From Coprinellus micaceus (lineage: Eukaryota > Basidiomycota > Agaricomycetes > Agaricales > Psathyrellaceae): 64,000 nucleotides of DNA. Location: contig OX596344.1 of NCBI GenBank assembly GCA_951394405.1, positions 1,922,001 to 1,986,000 on the forward strand, given 5' to 3'. Of this stretch, positions 12,124 through 22,748 are shown in pieces. The notes below the pieces were generated by a model that was given only the letters and a program-made list of their open reading frames with translations, was not told the DNA's origin and did not search any database. Numbering within the stretch: the first letter of the stretch is position 1; every line of letters begins with the position of its first letter. The position numbers were made by a program, and so were the translations under genes.

Positions 12124-12536
12124 CCGCTCTACTTCGCCCTCGTCGTTGTTTTATCCACATGGAATCGATTTTTTGGTTGAAGCGCTTTGCTCTGCTTCCC
12201 CTCCTGTGCTATCCTGGCGCCGTCCAGATGTACCGAAAATACATCGGTTCTTTGGCTTTTGACGGGCAGATTTGCCAAGGTCTAAAGTATGGATCATTAT
12301 GCGCAACGGTAATAGCCTGACAGGAGCTGGTAAGTACGACGAGGAAAACAGCTTGAAAGGGTATAGATGTAAACGAGTGTGAGTAAGACGAAGATTAGAC
12401 GAAGACGTGACGATACAGGTACAGCAAATATGCACGGAATAGCAGGATTATAGGCAGAAAGGGACAACATGGAACATACTAAACGAGTGGACAGCACGAA
12501 GCTTGAATCAAATTGCACCCACTCCCGCAACTGACG
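12124..12536. other. Convergent 3' region
   Basis: About 410 bp between the stops of PRP46 and the F-box gene. It holds only 3' untranslated sequence as far as I can see. Confidence 0.5.
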
Positions 12537-15500
12537 TTACGCCCTCCAATTCAACGGTGCGCCGATACTCTCCTCCGTCTCACTCTCCTCCGAATCGGAC
12601 TCGATGTACCTCGTCAACCGCGGGTTCTCAACAACGACTTCTCCCCCATTGCTGTCACGCTCCCCCCGATACGTCGCTGACGCGTGCCCAAATTCCTCCG
12701 ACTGCCCTTCCTCCCAAGCCACCTCTTCCTGCGGCTCCTGAACGAACCCATCCCCGAACCTCGAGGTGAAGTTGGTCCCAAAGTCCGTCGAGGCCATGCT
12801 ACCCTCAGTCGCAATTCGAGAACTGAACGACATTGTGTAGCTATGGCCGTCGCCCATCGTTGGCTCCGGAAGGGGGACACTATTAGAATTCTTGGGCGTT
12901 GGGAGTTCGGCTTCCAAGGATGTGGCCTTATCCCTCTGCACATCCCCGGCGTAGAGGGGACCTCGGACTTCACGACTCGATTCTTGTGGCCCTTCGTCAG
13001 ACGAATCCTCTTCCTCCTCTGGGTCCGCATCTCGAGGTACCCATCTCTGGTTCCGAGCAGATATCTTCGCAAGGATGCGGATAGATTCAAGGCGTTTACG
13101 TTCCTTCTCTTTGTCATTCATGTCCCTTGCACCCCCAGCTGGAGGCGGAGGAGAATGCGTCGGAGCAACGGGTGAACAGGATGGGAAGGGAACAGACGCA
13201 GGGGCAGATGCGGGCGGTACGAATACGAGGGGCAGGGCCCGATTTGGTGGTGATGAGGCCGTCGGGGAAGGTGAAGACACTGGGTGGTCTTTTGGAGGAA
13301 GAGGCGGTGGGAGGGAGGGCATGGTCTTGTGGGTATGCTGAGCCGCCTCAATAGGTTGAGGAGGACAGGCTGTCGTTGAATTCATTTCGGCAGCATCGAC
13401 GGTCCCAGGGTCGACTTCATTGTCGGCAAGCTCACTGGCATTCTCTCCGGCACGCGAAGAGCTGTTTGGAGCTGGCTGCGGACCTCTGCACTCCCATCCG
13501 ACGCCTGCAAGATTAACCCTCTTCAGACTTGGGCAAGCACTAGCCCACGCTTGCACTCTCGCCCAGTCCTTCTCGTTCCACTTCTCAAGGTCTCCCTCCT
13601 CCATATCAACGCCTGCCTTTGCAGGATACACGGTAGACGCATCCGCAGGCGACGACTTCCTCTTCCCAATCCCAAGCCCGTCGAGCGCCATACTCACTCT
13701 ACTCGGTGTCATCGGTAGCCCGATGTTGGGCATCATGGCGCTGAGCCGATTGACGTTGGGCGTGACAGGAACGCTTGGTGGAGGGGCAGGGAACTTGAAG
13801 ACGCTGAGGTTTTCGATGCTCTTTTCGCCCTTGAGTTTCAGGGTGACTTCCCAGTTTTCTGGAGGTGGAAGAGGGGATGCGGGAGCTGGTGAGAAGCGTA
13901 GAGTGGGTCCGGAGATTATGGAGGTCCGGTCGGGGGGTGGGCGATGGAAGTTGAGAGTTAGTTTACGGAGGGTAGAATACCGGGGGAGGGATGACTGAAT
14001 GGTTTTGTAGAGGGTCTGGGCCAGAACTGTTAGCTGATGGCCGAGCGAGTCAGTGAAATTCATTTTACGCACCTCTTCAATTCCAGGCGCTAGCGAACCT
14101 GCGGTCTTGAACGAGACATCCAGCTCTTCCAACCCTTTCCACTCATCTTCAGCCACGTCCTCTGCATCGTCTCCCTTCTCCCCACTCTCACTGGCACCAA
14201 GGATTGAGCCAGCAGCCGCTAGGCACTTCTCCACTGTCCTCTTGTCTACCTCCTCTCCGAACTTTATCCCAAGGACCTCCACGCCCGCTGACTTCAAGTT
14301 TGCCATCACAGCGTTTGGCCTGAGACCCGTATACAAGGTGGTACCGATGTTCAGGTGCACATAGCGCAGAAGACGAGGCGTCTCTGACGAAGGGCCAGAG
14401 ATCAAGGACAAATCGAGGTGGGATGCGTTGCCTGGAATATACGACGATGGTTGGAGAAGAGACAAGATAGCGGGGGTGGCACGCAGGGTCGTGAGCGCTG
14501 GGAGGAGCGTCTGCGAGCCGAATAATGATCTCCGAACGCCCAACGCGCTGGGACTTGGACTGGTTGTCCGTACACTGTCCGATCCATGCGAGAAAGGCCT
14601 GGCTCCCGTGAATGGTGAGGATTTGGGGGTGTTTAACGACCCCATCGCGTCGTGCAGCAAGAGGTACTGGGGGTGATCTGGGTTTCCACTGCTGCTCGGA
14701 GAGTCTTCAAGATTCGGGAACTTCAATTCCACGATATTGGTTTGCCCGTCAAGCCAGCTGAATAGGGATCCCAGTTCTTCGTTGCTCATACGACCGCACA
14801 TGAACGTCAGACTGCGCAGACCAAACGCGGTGTGTTGGGCGAGCAGCGACGCATCGAAGGCTGGGAGAGTGAGCTTGACGAGGTTGGACATCCGCTGGAA
14901 GGCGAGGGTGAACGCCGCTGTGAGGAAAGTGCTCCTGAGTTGGGCTTCCTCGTCCGCATCGTCTTCGTCCTGCGACCTTGCAAAGAAGCTTGGCCATGTG
15001 CGACAAATGCACTCGTGAACGAGGTCGGGGAGCTCTCGTTTGGACGCGAGCGTGGCGAGCAATCTCTGTAGTTTGACGGGCGAGAGACTGTCCAGATCCA
15101 GCCGGTCGTAAAGTCTAGCGCGTCCCGAGGAGCAGAACGACTTCGAAAGCGGGCATATTGTTGCGATCGCCGCTCGTGGAAGATGGGGGAGTACCAGGTC
15201 CAGAAGTTCGGCAGGGAATTGCGGAGCTTTGGATGGTTTGGGGATCGGAGGGAGAGAGGCGAATGTTCCCGAGATTGCGGCGATTTCCTGGCCACGACTG
15301 TAGCTCTGGGAGGCTCTTCTGGCGACCTGAACGCCCTTCCGGATCTTGTCCTTTGCCTTGACGGTTATTGACCGGATGAGGTTGGGGGTACTGGTCGCCC
15401 TGCCCCTGGCGTAGCTCGCATCGTCTGCAGTGCTTGTTGCGTCGCCACCCTCTGTGGATCCACAAGGCTTTGTCACCAGCGCCTGGCTGGACAAGCGGAG

Positions 15501-16043
15501 CCATGATGGGGAAGGAGGGACCATGAGGGATACGGCACTTCCTAGGCCACTTGGCCGGCGAATGTCGTCTTCGGACTCGCAGGTCTCCACGTCACTCTCG
15601 TATGCCCCGCCCCGCCCCTCCTCGGCTATGTACATCGTGCCAATGGCGTTGCGGGTACTCCAGGCAGAAGGTGCAGTCTTTCCAGCGACGTTGAGGCTTG
15701 GTGGGGCCTTGCTCTTCCCCTTAAATATTGAGGAAACTCGCCGCATAATGTTCTTCTTTCCTTGGACATGAGCCTTGTGTGTCGTAGACGTCGGGGGCAG
15801 CTCTGTTGAGATCAACGCTGGCGTCGTTTCCTCCTTCCCTTCCCCAAACTTCGCTGGCACATCCAGGTCCTTCTCGTCAATCTGTGGGGCCGGCTTCCTC
15901 TTCGACTTACGAGAGAGCTTATTCTCGATAGGCTCGAATGGGGGAATAGGTGGACGCTTAATGTCATTTTCGACAGCAGTCGAACTAGACGCGCGACTGG
16001 GCGGAGGGGGGTGATGTAATGAGGCGCGAGAAAAGAAGGACAT
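12537..16043 (-). CDS. Large F-box protein
   Basis: Open from the ATG at 16043 (MSFFSRASLHH) to the stop at 12537. A 57-nt in-frame intron is likely at 14072-14016 (GTGCGT donor, CTAAC branch point, CCCAG acceptor), giving 1149 residues. Residues 1 to about 265 are disordered and basic/Ser-rich. An F-box-like segment follows (FPAELLDLVLPHLPRAAIAT, LSKSFCSSGRARLYDRL), then a helical and leucine-repeat-like region with spaced LVKLTLPAF, LRSLTFMCG, NIVELKFPNL and LRKLTLNF strands. The last 300 residues are again disordered and acidic (RYIESDSEESETEES). It is probably a substrate adaptor of an SCF ubiquitin ligase; the substrate is unknown. Upstream ATG at 16163 would add 40 residues without conserved content. 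Confidence 0.75.
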   Translation of the reverse strand: MSFFSRASLHHPPPPSRASSSTAVENDIKRPPIPPFEPIENKLSRKSKRKPAPQIDEKDLDVPAKFGEGKEETTPALISTELPPTSTTHKAHVQGKKNIMRRVSSIFKGKSKAPPSLNVAGKTAPSAWSTRNAIGTMYIAEEGRGGAYESDVETCESEDDIRRPSGLGSAVSLMVPPSPSWLRLSSQALVTKPCGSTEGGDATSTADDASYARGRATSTPNLIRSITVKAKDKIRKGVQVARRASQSYSRGQEIAAISGTFASLPPIPKPSKAPQFPAELLDLVLPHLPRAAIATICPLSKSFCSSGRARLYDRLDLDSLSPVKLQRLLATLASKRELPDLVHECICRTWPSFFARSQDEDDADEEAQLRSTFLTAAFTLAFQRMSNLVKLTLPAFDASLLAQHTAFGLRSLTFMCGRMSNEELGSLFSWLDGQTNIVELKFPNLEDSPSSSGNPDHPQYLLLHDAMGSLNTPKSSPFTGARPFSHGSDSVRTTSPSPSALGVRRSLFGSQTLLPALTTLRATPAILSLLQPSSYIPGNASHLDLSLISGPSSETPRLLRYVHLNIGTTLYTGLRPNAVMANLKSAGVEVLGIKFGEEVDKRTVEKCLAAAGSILGASESGEKGDDAEDVAEDEWKGLEELDVSFKTAGSLAPGIEEVRKMNFTDSLGHQLTVLAQTLYKTIQSSLPRYSTLRKLTLNFHRPPPDRTSIISGPTLRFSPAPASPLPPPENWEVTLKLKGEKSIENLSVFKFPAPPPSVPVTPNVNRLSAMMPNIGLPMTPSRVSMALDGLGIGKRKSSPADASTVYPAKAGVDMEEGDLEKWNEKDWARVQAWASACPSLKRVNLAGVGWECRGPQPAPNSSSRAGENASELADNEVDPGTVDAAEMNSTTACPPQPIEAAQHTHKTMPSLPPPLPPKDHPVSSPSPTASSPPNRALPLVFVPPASAPASVPFPSCSPVAPTHSPPPPAGGARDMNDKEKERKRLESIRILAKISARNQRWVPRDADPEEEEDSSDEGPQESSREVRGPLYAGDVQRDKATSLEAELPTPKNSNSVPLPEPTMGDGHSYTMSFSSRIATEGSMASTDFGTNFTSRFGDGFVQEPQEEVAWEEGQSEEFGHASATYRGERDSNGGEVVVENPRLTRYIESDSEESETEESIGAPLNWRA

Positions 16044-16587
16044 TGGAGTGGAGAGATCTTCAGACCCTGTCTTCAAAAGCCTGGGCGGCCTCAGGGCTCC
16101 AGAGAGAGATAGCGCCGTGGAGGAGAGGGAAAAGAAAGCGCACCAAGGGCCGACGGCGCCCACGAACCCTACAGCCAGCCAACGGGGTTGCAGGGAACTC
16201 AGGGAACCGAAATAGGACTAGCTGGAGCTTTTGGTTAGCAACCAGTGCCAACGACACCACAAACACACCGACTGCGTCGCGACCCCGACCGCGGCAACGT
16301 GTGAATTGCACATGGGAAAGAGCCAACCGAGGCGGGATGATCTCTTGTTCGCCACTTATTCGGTTGACCCGTCGGAACCATTTCGCAATCAGAATGGTAT
16401 TTACGTTGCTTTGACTTGGCTTTGACACGGAGTTGCTGGACGGGAGCATCGGGGAAGAAACTGCAGAATGGGCGCTTAAATTGAGGGAGGATCTGCGCTG
16501 CTGTCAGTGGCCATGCTCAGGGGCGTCATGTCGGTCCCGCCGTTTTCCCGCGCCCCTATGGGGCGGGAGGCGGAGCAGAAATTAACC
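16044..16587. other. Promoter region of the F-box gene
   Basis: About 540 bp upstream of the F-box start and before tRNA copy 2; no coding or repeat features recognised. Confidence 0.4.
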
Positions 16588-16661
16588 GGCCGACTAGCTC
16601 AGTTGGTTAGAGCGTCGTGCTAATAACGCGAAGGTCTTGGGTTCGATCCCCACGTTGGCCA
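16588..16661 (+). tRNA. tRNA-Ile (anticodon AAU), copy 2
   Basis: Same 74 bases as the gene at 2776-2849, including the U-C mismatch at the base of the T stem. No intron. A run of only four T follows at 16671-16674. Flanking bases are unlike those of copy 1, so the duplicate is limited to the gene itself or is old and kept identical. Confidence 0.97.
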
Positions 16662-16715
16662 TGGTTAATGTTTTGTTGCCTAACTCGATGCTGTTGATTT
16701 TTGCTTTTCGACGTA

Positions 16716-17201
16716 AGGCTCCAACTCTATCCTATCCAATACCCTATTAATAGGGTATCACCCTATCTATATCACCCTATTAATATCCCTATCCCTATTT
16801 TGCCGTTGGAGGAAAGTATCGGATAGGGCATATATAGGGTATCAGGTTGGGATAGGATTCTCCAGCTTTCCCCCCGTTTTGAGCACATTCTGCTCCCCAG
16901 AAACCATCCCCCTACTCATCTGTGGCTGTAGACTGTCCCTTATGCCACCAAATTGATATTTTCCTCCCCTGTACTCGCCCTGATCGCGACATGGTGGTGC
17001 CAAGTCCTTTCAGGCTTCGCATTCAGGCCGCTCTCTGGCTTTGGCGAGGCTAGTTGATCACGGTTTTTCGCGAGATCATGGTCTGAAAGGAAGAAAGTTG
17101 AGTTTCTTATGCAAAGCAATCCAGTTACTAACTAAATTTCTCCGCTTGAGGACAACCCTATCCGTATCCCTATTAATACCCCATTAATAGGGTTGGAGCC
17201 T
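16716..17201. mobile_element. MITE-like element, terminal inverted repeats and TA target duplication
   Basis: The left end reads (TA)AGGCTCCAACTCTATCC and the right end, on the other strand, (TA)AGGCTCCAACCCTATTA: ten identical bases inside the TA, then one mismatch and CTAT. Direct TA on both sides fits a Tc1/mariner-type target duplication. The 486-bp interior has no coding frame of note but carries subterminal repeats of CCCTATTAATAGGG and CCTATCC type, including the perfect palindrome ACCCTATTAATAGGGT at 16741-16756 and related copies near 16800, 17160 and 17180. This is the layout of a non-autonomous miniature inverted-repeat element. Confidence 0.65.
16741..16756. repeat. Perfect 16-bp palindrome inside the MITE
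   Basis: ACCCTATTAATAGGGT equals its own reverse complement. Partial copies of the same unit occur at both ends of the element. Confidence 0.8.
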
Positions 17202-18997
17202 TATTTCGATGTTGTCGTCACGCCCGACGGCATAACTCGTCATCCCAACTTCCCCACTCATCCCGAGGACATGAACATTGAACTTCGACGGCTGCGACAC
17301 GTTGATCTCCCACTGCCAAGCTCAAGTTGCTCCCCGGCTGCAGGTCCCCTGAATGGTTGCTATCCTTGTTAACCCTCCTGCCAACCACGCGATGTAGTTC
17401 CCAAAATGAGGGAGGTTGCCTTGCTCGCCGTCCTCGAGTCTTGAGCACCAGACATAGACTCCGTGATGACTGAGCTTCCTGACGTCCAAAGTCCCCCCCC
17501 CCCTTTCGAGGGAGTTCATGCCGAGTGGGCCGTCACACTATAGGCCCATTGGCCCACTGAAAGCGCCAGTCGCTTTCGGGCTCTTGGTTGGGCGCCTATT
17601 CGACGGCGATCAAACCTGTGTGAAATACGCTGGCCCCTGTCGCTGGCGCGGCTCGTTCGTGATTGATAGCGCTTTGACCACTGACCACCACCTCTCATTC
17701 GCGGTTTGACTTTCGGTGCCCAATTCTTCTCTTCAGATATGTGCATGTAGGCTGATTGCGAGACTCATGACGATTCTCTAACAGGCACATCGGGCCCCTG
17801 ACAACTGGAGACAAATGGCCGAATGCTGTTGAAACTTTCTCACACCAATGGACTGGGCAAGATAGAGGTGCCGAACGTGATTCCCCCATTCCTAGCCAGC
17901 GTTCAGCGCAGTCTTCGTATTTTTCTCCCACCGTCGTCCTGCTTCTCTCTGGTGGCCTGGTGTTCTTGCTGGAGGCTCTCTCTCTCGGGCGCAGGCGAGA
18001 ATTAGAACGGGTTCTTTCATCCGCTCTAACCCCGAGCTCAGCACTCATCTACCTACGAACCACTTGGCAACCCAAATCATCAGCTCCAGGTGATCAGGAC
18101 TTGGAGCGGTTTATACACTGGCAGTAGCCGTTCTTCCACCGTAAGTGAGGCCAGTGTTTCGCTCGCAGTTCATTGAAACCAAGTATATTTCAGGGCAGGT
18201 CATCGATCAGTGCTTCAGCCCTCGACAACCGCCAGCATTAATGCATTCCAAGATCGTGTCAAACTGAAACAAACTTATGCTTCTCGGTGAGCGTCTTTAC
18301 ATATGGTCTATGTACATAAGTAGGCGGTCTGCTTACTCTCCTTTTCCAATACTGTCATCCCCTCCAGCACACATCTTGACGTTGCAATAATCTGATCCTG
18401 ACGTTGTCAAGGGATTACTGGTACCACCAGCACCGTCCTCACTGCCGTACGGTTTTATAGCATTTCCCATCACGGTTCTATCTAAGCCCTCTTCTTCAAG
18501 TTGGCTCTCTTCGATTGAGCCCCGTCCACTCTTTTTGATCAGTCAAATACTCGGCTTCAGCCATTCCTTTCGTCACGCTCCTTCATTTCACCCGCTTGGC
18601 TATCATCTCGACCCCCTTAAGAACTGGTAAGGCCACAGATATCCTATCACTGAACACCCACTTATAGACCACTTCTGCAGACCCTTCTCCACCAGTTCAC
18701 TCATCGCACACGCCACCTTTCCTCCGCCATCATCCTCTCGCTCCCACCCAGTCTACAACGCATTCAAATCACCGTCTGCATCCGTTTAGGTAGACCGAAA
18801 GGTTGTGTTTCCCCACGGAATTCCCAAGTGAGCTTCGGAAACAAGATATACCCACATATTCGTCGTCACCATCTGCTTCGACCGAACGTCAACGGATAGT
18901 CGACAGACGGTTGAGAAGTTGAACCCTCTCCTCCACGTTCGACCTTTCGATCGGTATCAGTCCACGGCGACAGGTCACTACAAAGCCAGACCACGAC
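17202..18997. other. Gene-poor stretch and leader of the next gene
   Basis: About 1.8 kb without a supportable gene. A run of about 13 C lies near 17491-17504. Small frames at 17218-17448 and 17695-18048 show no recognisable content. From about 18100 to 18997 the plus strand is pyrimidine-rich (many CTC, TTC and CACC runs), as often seen in promoters and 5' leaders of agaric genes, and probably belongs to the gene starting at 18998. Confidence 0.4.
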
Positions 18998-21916
18998 ATG
19001 TCGTCGAATTCGCGATGGGGGCAATCACCTTCCGCTTCACACCCTCATCCCTCCTCCTCTTCCCAGCCCATACGCCGCCCTCCCCAACCTTCAGCCGCCG
19101 ACGAATCATTCCTTTGGCTTTCCACAAGCTACAACACGGAAGGAGGCAATCCCTTAGGTGCTGCGGCCGGCTTCCCACAGGACGGCGGCAACAGCAGTGA
19201 CCCTACGCTCACGGGCAAACCGTCTAAGAAGGCGGGATACTACAAAATGTCCAGTCCCACATTCCCTCCCCATTTGTCCCAGCAATCCTCGTCAAATATG
19301 CCTATTATCTCCTCCGAGGCTGCCGCCAAACGCACGCTGAACCCGACGAGCAATGACGCCCGCTTAGAAACTTCAGCCCTCAGATCGTCGTGGACAAGTA
19401 CGGACTCTGATGACACCGGCAAGGCGTCTATCACCCAGTCTGATTTCGAGTTCTTGACTCCAAGTTTCATCGCTATCGACAATCCACCTGCGATTGGCGG
19501 CCGTGATCCCCGGGTCAGGAATGGAGAGGGAGGGGCGAATGGCGGCACAGGGGGGACGCTCAGCGCAACGGCAAGCCACAGGGTTACGAAAGACAGTCAT
19601 GTTCTGGGTCGTATGCATAACCTGGAGAGGGAGAGCACCGTCCTCCCTCCAGCGAGCGTGCGCAGCGAACCTCAAACGCCCGCAAATTTCGAGGAAGGGG
19701 TCGACGCGTATTACTATATTCAACACGATGAGCCAACCTCTGCTACAGCCCTTCTTTCACCACCATCCACTGCGCCACTCCACATCAAGAAGCCGTCGAC
19801 CCAGGTCAATACCCCGAGTCGCGACCGACGTTTGCCATCTGTTCCTCAAGATGTCAGTCCACTACCCCATCAAACGCAGCACAGGTTCTACCATCAGCCC
19901 CCTCCCCGCATCGACCCACCACCCCAGTCCCGTCAACACCTGAGGCACGTTCGTTCAGACGAAATTACAGCATCTGCTGATACGACGGGCACGAATACAA
20001 CTGGGATCACCACCAGTATCAACCCATCCGCCCGATTCCCCCTCTCCACGGCCAAGTCACAACCGCAGCTCGCCTCGTCAAGCGCCGCTGGGGTTACTTA
20101 CCCGCCTACAGCCTTCGCCGACCCTTCTCTCAAGCGAAAGGAATCCAATTCGAAAACAAGCGGGCACTCCGCCACATCCGGTGCAGGATATGTGGCATCA
20201 GGGTCTGTATCGCCGAGCACATCCACATCCGTCTCTTTGGGTGTTGGAGGAGCGCCCGAAGGAAATAAGGGCTCCCCAGCAATCTCCCTCACGGGGCTGA
20301 TGACGAGCAGTGGACGACCACGAGGAAACAGTGGGAGCGAGGCAAGACATCCATATGCCAGCAGCAGCGCGTACCGTATGGCTGTCACAGACTACCGCGA
20401 CGATCCCAACAATCCCTTCCCAAATACCTATGCTTCCTCGTCCTCCAAGGAGAAGGATAGTCATCAGCACCCGTTCTCATCATATCGAGCGCCTCAGCAA
20501 AACGGAACGTCCGGGGAGCCTGACCCCTACTCTCGCAGGAGCGGACACGAAGGCTACACTTCGGAAGGATCGCAGAGTGGACACGGTTCGCAACAGCAGT
20601 ACGGAATCGCCATTGGAAGTCTGCCGCCTTCTTCCAAACCCAGCCCGAGGTTGCCGTATTCGAAGTCGAATTCGAATCTAGGTCACGGCGATGCATCGGA
20701 TATTGAGAGGAGGTACGCAAGCGGTCTCGGCAATGGAAATGAGAAGGGAGGCAACTTCAGTGGAAGGGACCAGGGGTCGAAGGAGGCTGCAGTGTCCAAT
20801 CCTGGGAAGACAAATAAGAGGGAGAAGCGGCAATCACTCCTTTCCCTCCGGATACGCAACATATATCCCGTCCCTTCGGCCTCCAACCGTGGATCTGGTG
20901 TTGGTTCTACTCCCAGGACAGTATCCAAAGCCATATCTTCTCGGACAAGCGAAGCCGATGGGTATGGACTCCAGGATGGAGAGGAAGAGAACATTGACCT
21001 TCTGATCCTCCGGTGGTTCGGGTTGGGTTGTCTCTTCCTTCTTGCCGCAGGAGTTATCCCGCTCCTGGGAACCGTCTACGCCTCTGCTGGTCACGCGATT
21101 CTCAGAGCCAAAGCCACCACTGACGCCAGTGGTTCGCCATTCACTCCGGGATCGTCTTCGGCGGGTGAATCAATTTACCTGCGTTCCACGATCTCAGACT
21201 CGGCGAAAGCGGGTGCTCTCGGTGGTACAATTCTTGCGCTCCCTGTGGTGTTGCTGGTGTTTACCGCGGTGGGACCCGACGCTATTTTCCAGTTTAAGCA
21301 CAAGCTCGTTGGCTGGACGAAGTCCACATTCCTGACCTTCGAGGGGGAAGAAGGATCAGGGGACGAGAAAGTCCAACGCACACCTGCCTCTGTTGATCGT
21401 GACCGACGACGTAGCCGCCGCGCAAGCAGTCTCTGGGGTCCAAACGCAGCTAGCATCAGCTTCAGAGAGCAATCCACGACCGAGCTGACAATCAACATCG
21501 CCACCAACATTCTCCTTTCCGGCCTTTTCCTGTCCCTCGGAGCTGCGTGTGCCGCCTTGGGCGTGACCATCCTTTCGCCAACCTCTCCCCTAACCGAGAA
21601 CCCTTACCTTTCACCTTCGACGGCGGCACTGTCGGGGCTTGTCGGTGGAGCTGTAGTATTCGGCGGAGCTGTAATCCTTGGGGGCGTCTTGGCATGGGTA
21701 ATCTATGAGGGTGGCAAGCCAGTGTCGTTGGAGGAACAGCAGCTTGCTATCGGCTCCGTTCCCGTTCACGGTGTGAATATTGGAGTGCCAATAGCAGGAG
21801 GCGGGAAGGCCGCGGCTGTGGGTCAAGGGGTGAGCATCCAGAGTGCAAGCACGTTTATGGGTGGGCAGCCTACTGTGAAGAGTGCCGATGACCATCCTGT
21901 AGGGCGGTGGGTGTGA
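18998..21916 (+). CDS. Large disordered protein with C-terminal membrane domain, unknown function
   Basis: Single uninterrupted exon of 972 codons from the ATG at 18998. Residues 1 to about 660 are low complexity (Ser, Pro, Gly, Thr, His) and likely disordered. The C-terminal part carries four hydrophobic segments: RWFGLGCLFLLAAGVIPLL (about 672), GALGGTILALPVVLLVFTAV (about 740), NIATNILLSGLFLSLGAACA (about 835) and AALSGLVGGAVVFGGAVILG (about 880), then a soluble tail. No enzymatic motif seen. The long cytosolic region plus a short membrane anchor could suit a scaffold or sensor at a membrane, but this is inference. It is one of the few intronless genes of the window. Confidence 0.8.
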   Translation: MSSNSRWGQSPSASHPHPSSSSQPIRRPPQPSAADESFLWLSTSYNTEGGNPLGAAAGFPQDGGNSSDPTLTGKPSKKAGYYKMSSPTFPPHLSQQSSSNMPIISSEAAAKRTLNPTSNDARLETSALRSSWTSTDSDDTGKASITQSDFEFLTPSFIAIDNPPAIGGRDPRVRNGEGGANGGTGGTLSATASHRVTKDSHVLGRMHNLERESTVLPPASVRSEPQTPANFEEGVDAYYYIQHDEPTSATALLSPPSTAPLHIKKPSTQVNTPSRDRRLPSVPQDVSPLPHQTQHRFYHQPPPRIDPPPQSRQHLRHVRSDEITASADTTGTNTTGITTSINPSARFPLSTAKSQPQLASSSAAGVTYPPTAFADPSLKRKESNSKTSGHSATSGAGYVASGSVSPSTSTSVSLGVGGAPEGNKGSPAISLTGLMTSSGRPRGNSGSEARHPYASSSAYRMAVTDYRDDPNNPFPNTYASSSSKEKDSHQHPFSSYRAPQQNGTSGEPDPYSRRSGHEGYTSEGSQSGHGSQQQYGIAIGSLPPSSKPSPRLPYSKSNSNLGHGDASDIERRYASGLGNGNEKGGNFSGRDQGSKEAAVSNPGKTNKREKRQSLLSLRIRNIYPVPSASNRGSGVGSTPRTVSKAISSRTSEADGYGLQDGEEENIDLLILRWFGLGCLFLLAAGVIPLLGTVYASAGHAILRAKATTDASGSPFTPGSSSAGESIYLRSTISDSAKAGALGGTILALPVVLLVFTAVGPDAIFQFKHKLVGWTKSTFLTFEGEEGSGDEKVQRTPASVDRDRRRSRRASSLWGPNAASISFREQSTTELTINIATNILLSGLFLSLGAACAALGVTILSPTSPLTENPYLSPSTAALSGLVGGAVVFGGAVILGGVLAWVIYEGGKPVSLEEQQLAIGSVPVHGVNIGVPIAGGGKAAAVGQGVSIQSASTFMGGQPTVKSADDHPVGRWV

Positions 21917-22748
21917 TGTGCCATGCCTTGCTGTAGAAAAGCTGGTCCTGCTATTCGTTTTGTTCTGCGGACCACGCTCAGTTCCTTTCGATTCTTGAAC
22001 GACGCTTTGCTTCATTTATCATTAAACTTATCTCACTTGTTGGACGCTGTATTTGCCCTTCTCCCTGTGTTGTCTGTCTACCTACATATCCTACTCCCCG
22101 CATGTTGTACATCGCATTTCATATTTCCCACCCACTGCGCCACCGTCTTATGCTAGATGCATCCATCCAATCGCCTGTATAGCCACACAATACCTATATA
22201 CGCTCGCCTAGCCATAACCTTCCTCATGCGTCATCAATTCACGGGTGCTTTGATAGGCTGGCGCTTAACGAGCGCTTAGTCCCTCAATGATTGTTGATCC
22301 GGGAGCCCGGAACACCTGACAAGTCGAGATTCCATTGACCCCTTGACGACATTCGGGTGTGTGTAGCTTCTAAGGCTTCTTGAGGAATCCACTTGTAAAC
22401 CCTCGGTAATTCATGATCAGCCTGAACGAAAGTTCGCATCGGCCTGGTGTTGCCATGCACCTCACGATGTGATACCTCGTATCCTTACCCTTACAGTCTC
22501 TCATTGATCCCATCTTCTAAACATCTGTGCGAGTGAGCTCACCGGGACTGCATGCCCGTTCGGCTCGTGCGCGAAGCCTACTCCGCTCTATACTCAGAAC
22601 ACAGTTGTGCCCATTCCCATCACCACATGTCATTAAGTGGCCCCCTACGGCTTGCGTGGGAGCTGGGAAGGGTGAATGCGATAGCCTCTGTTAGTACGGA
22701 ATACAAATGGCCGTTTTTGTTCATGAATAACATCCAATACAACAGCCC
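21917..22748. other. Convergent intergenic region
   Basis: About 830 bp between the stops of the membrane protein and the oxoprolinase-like gene. No minus-strand frame of useful length continues the oxoprolinase here, so a HyuB half is not present downstream. Confidence 0.5.

Noticed and set aside
12684..16014. Long plus-strand frames opposite the F-box gene (for example 13420-13998)
   Set aside because: They are antisense shadows of the GC-rich, codon-biased coding strand and have no recognisable content or splice logic.
16163..16163. Upstream ATG of the large F-box gene
   Set aside because: It would add 40 residues without conserved character; the ATG at 16043 is a simpler start, though not proven.
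17491..17504. Poly-C run as a functional element
   Set aside because: A homopolymer in gene-poor DNA; may be a slippage product or assembly artefact, with no structure around it.
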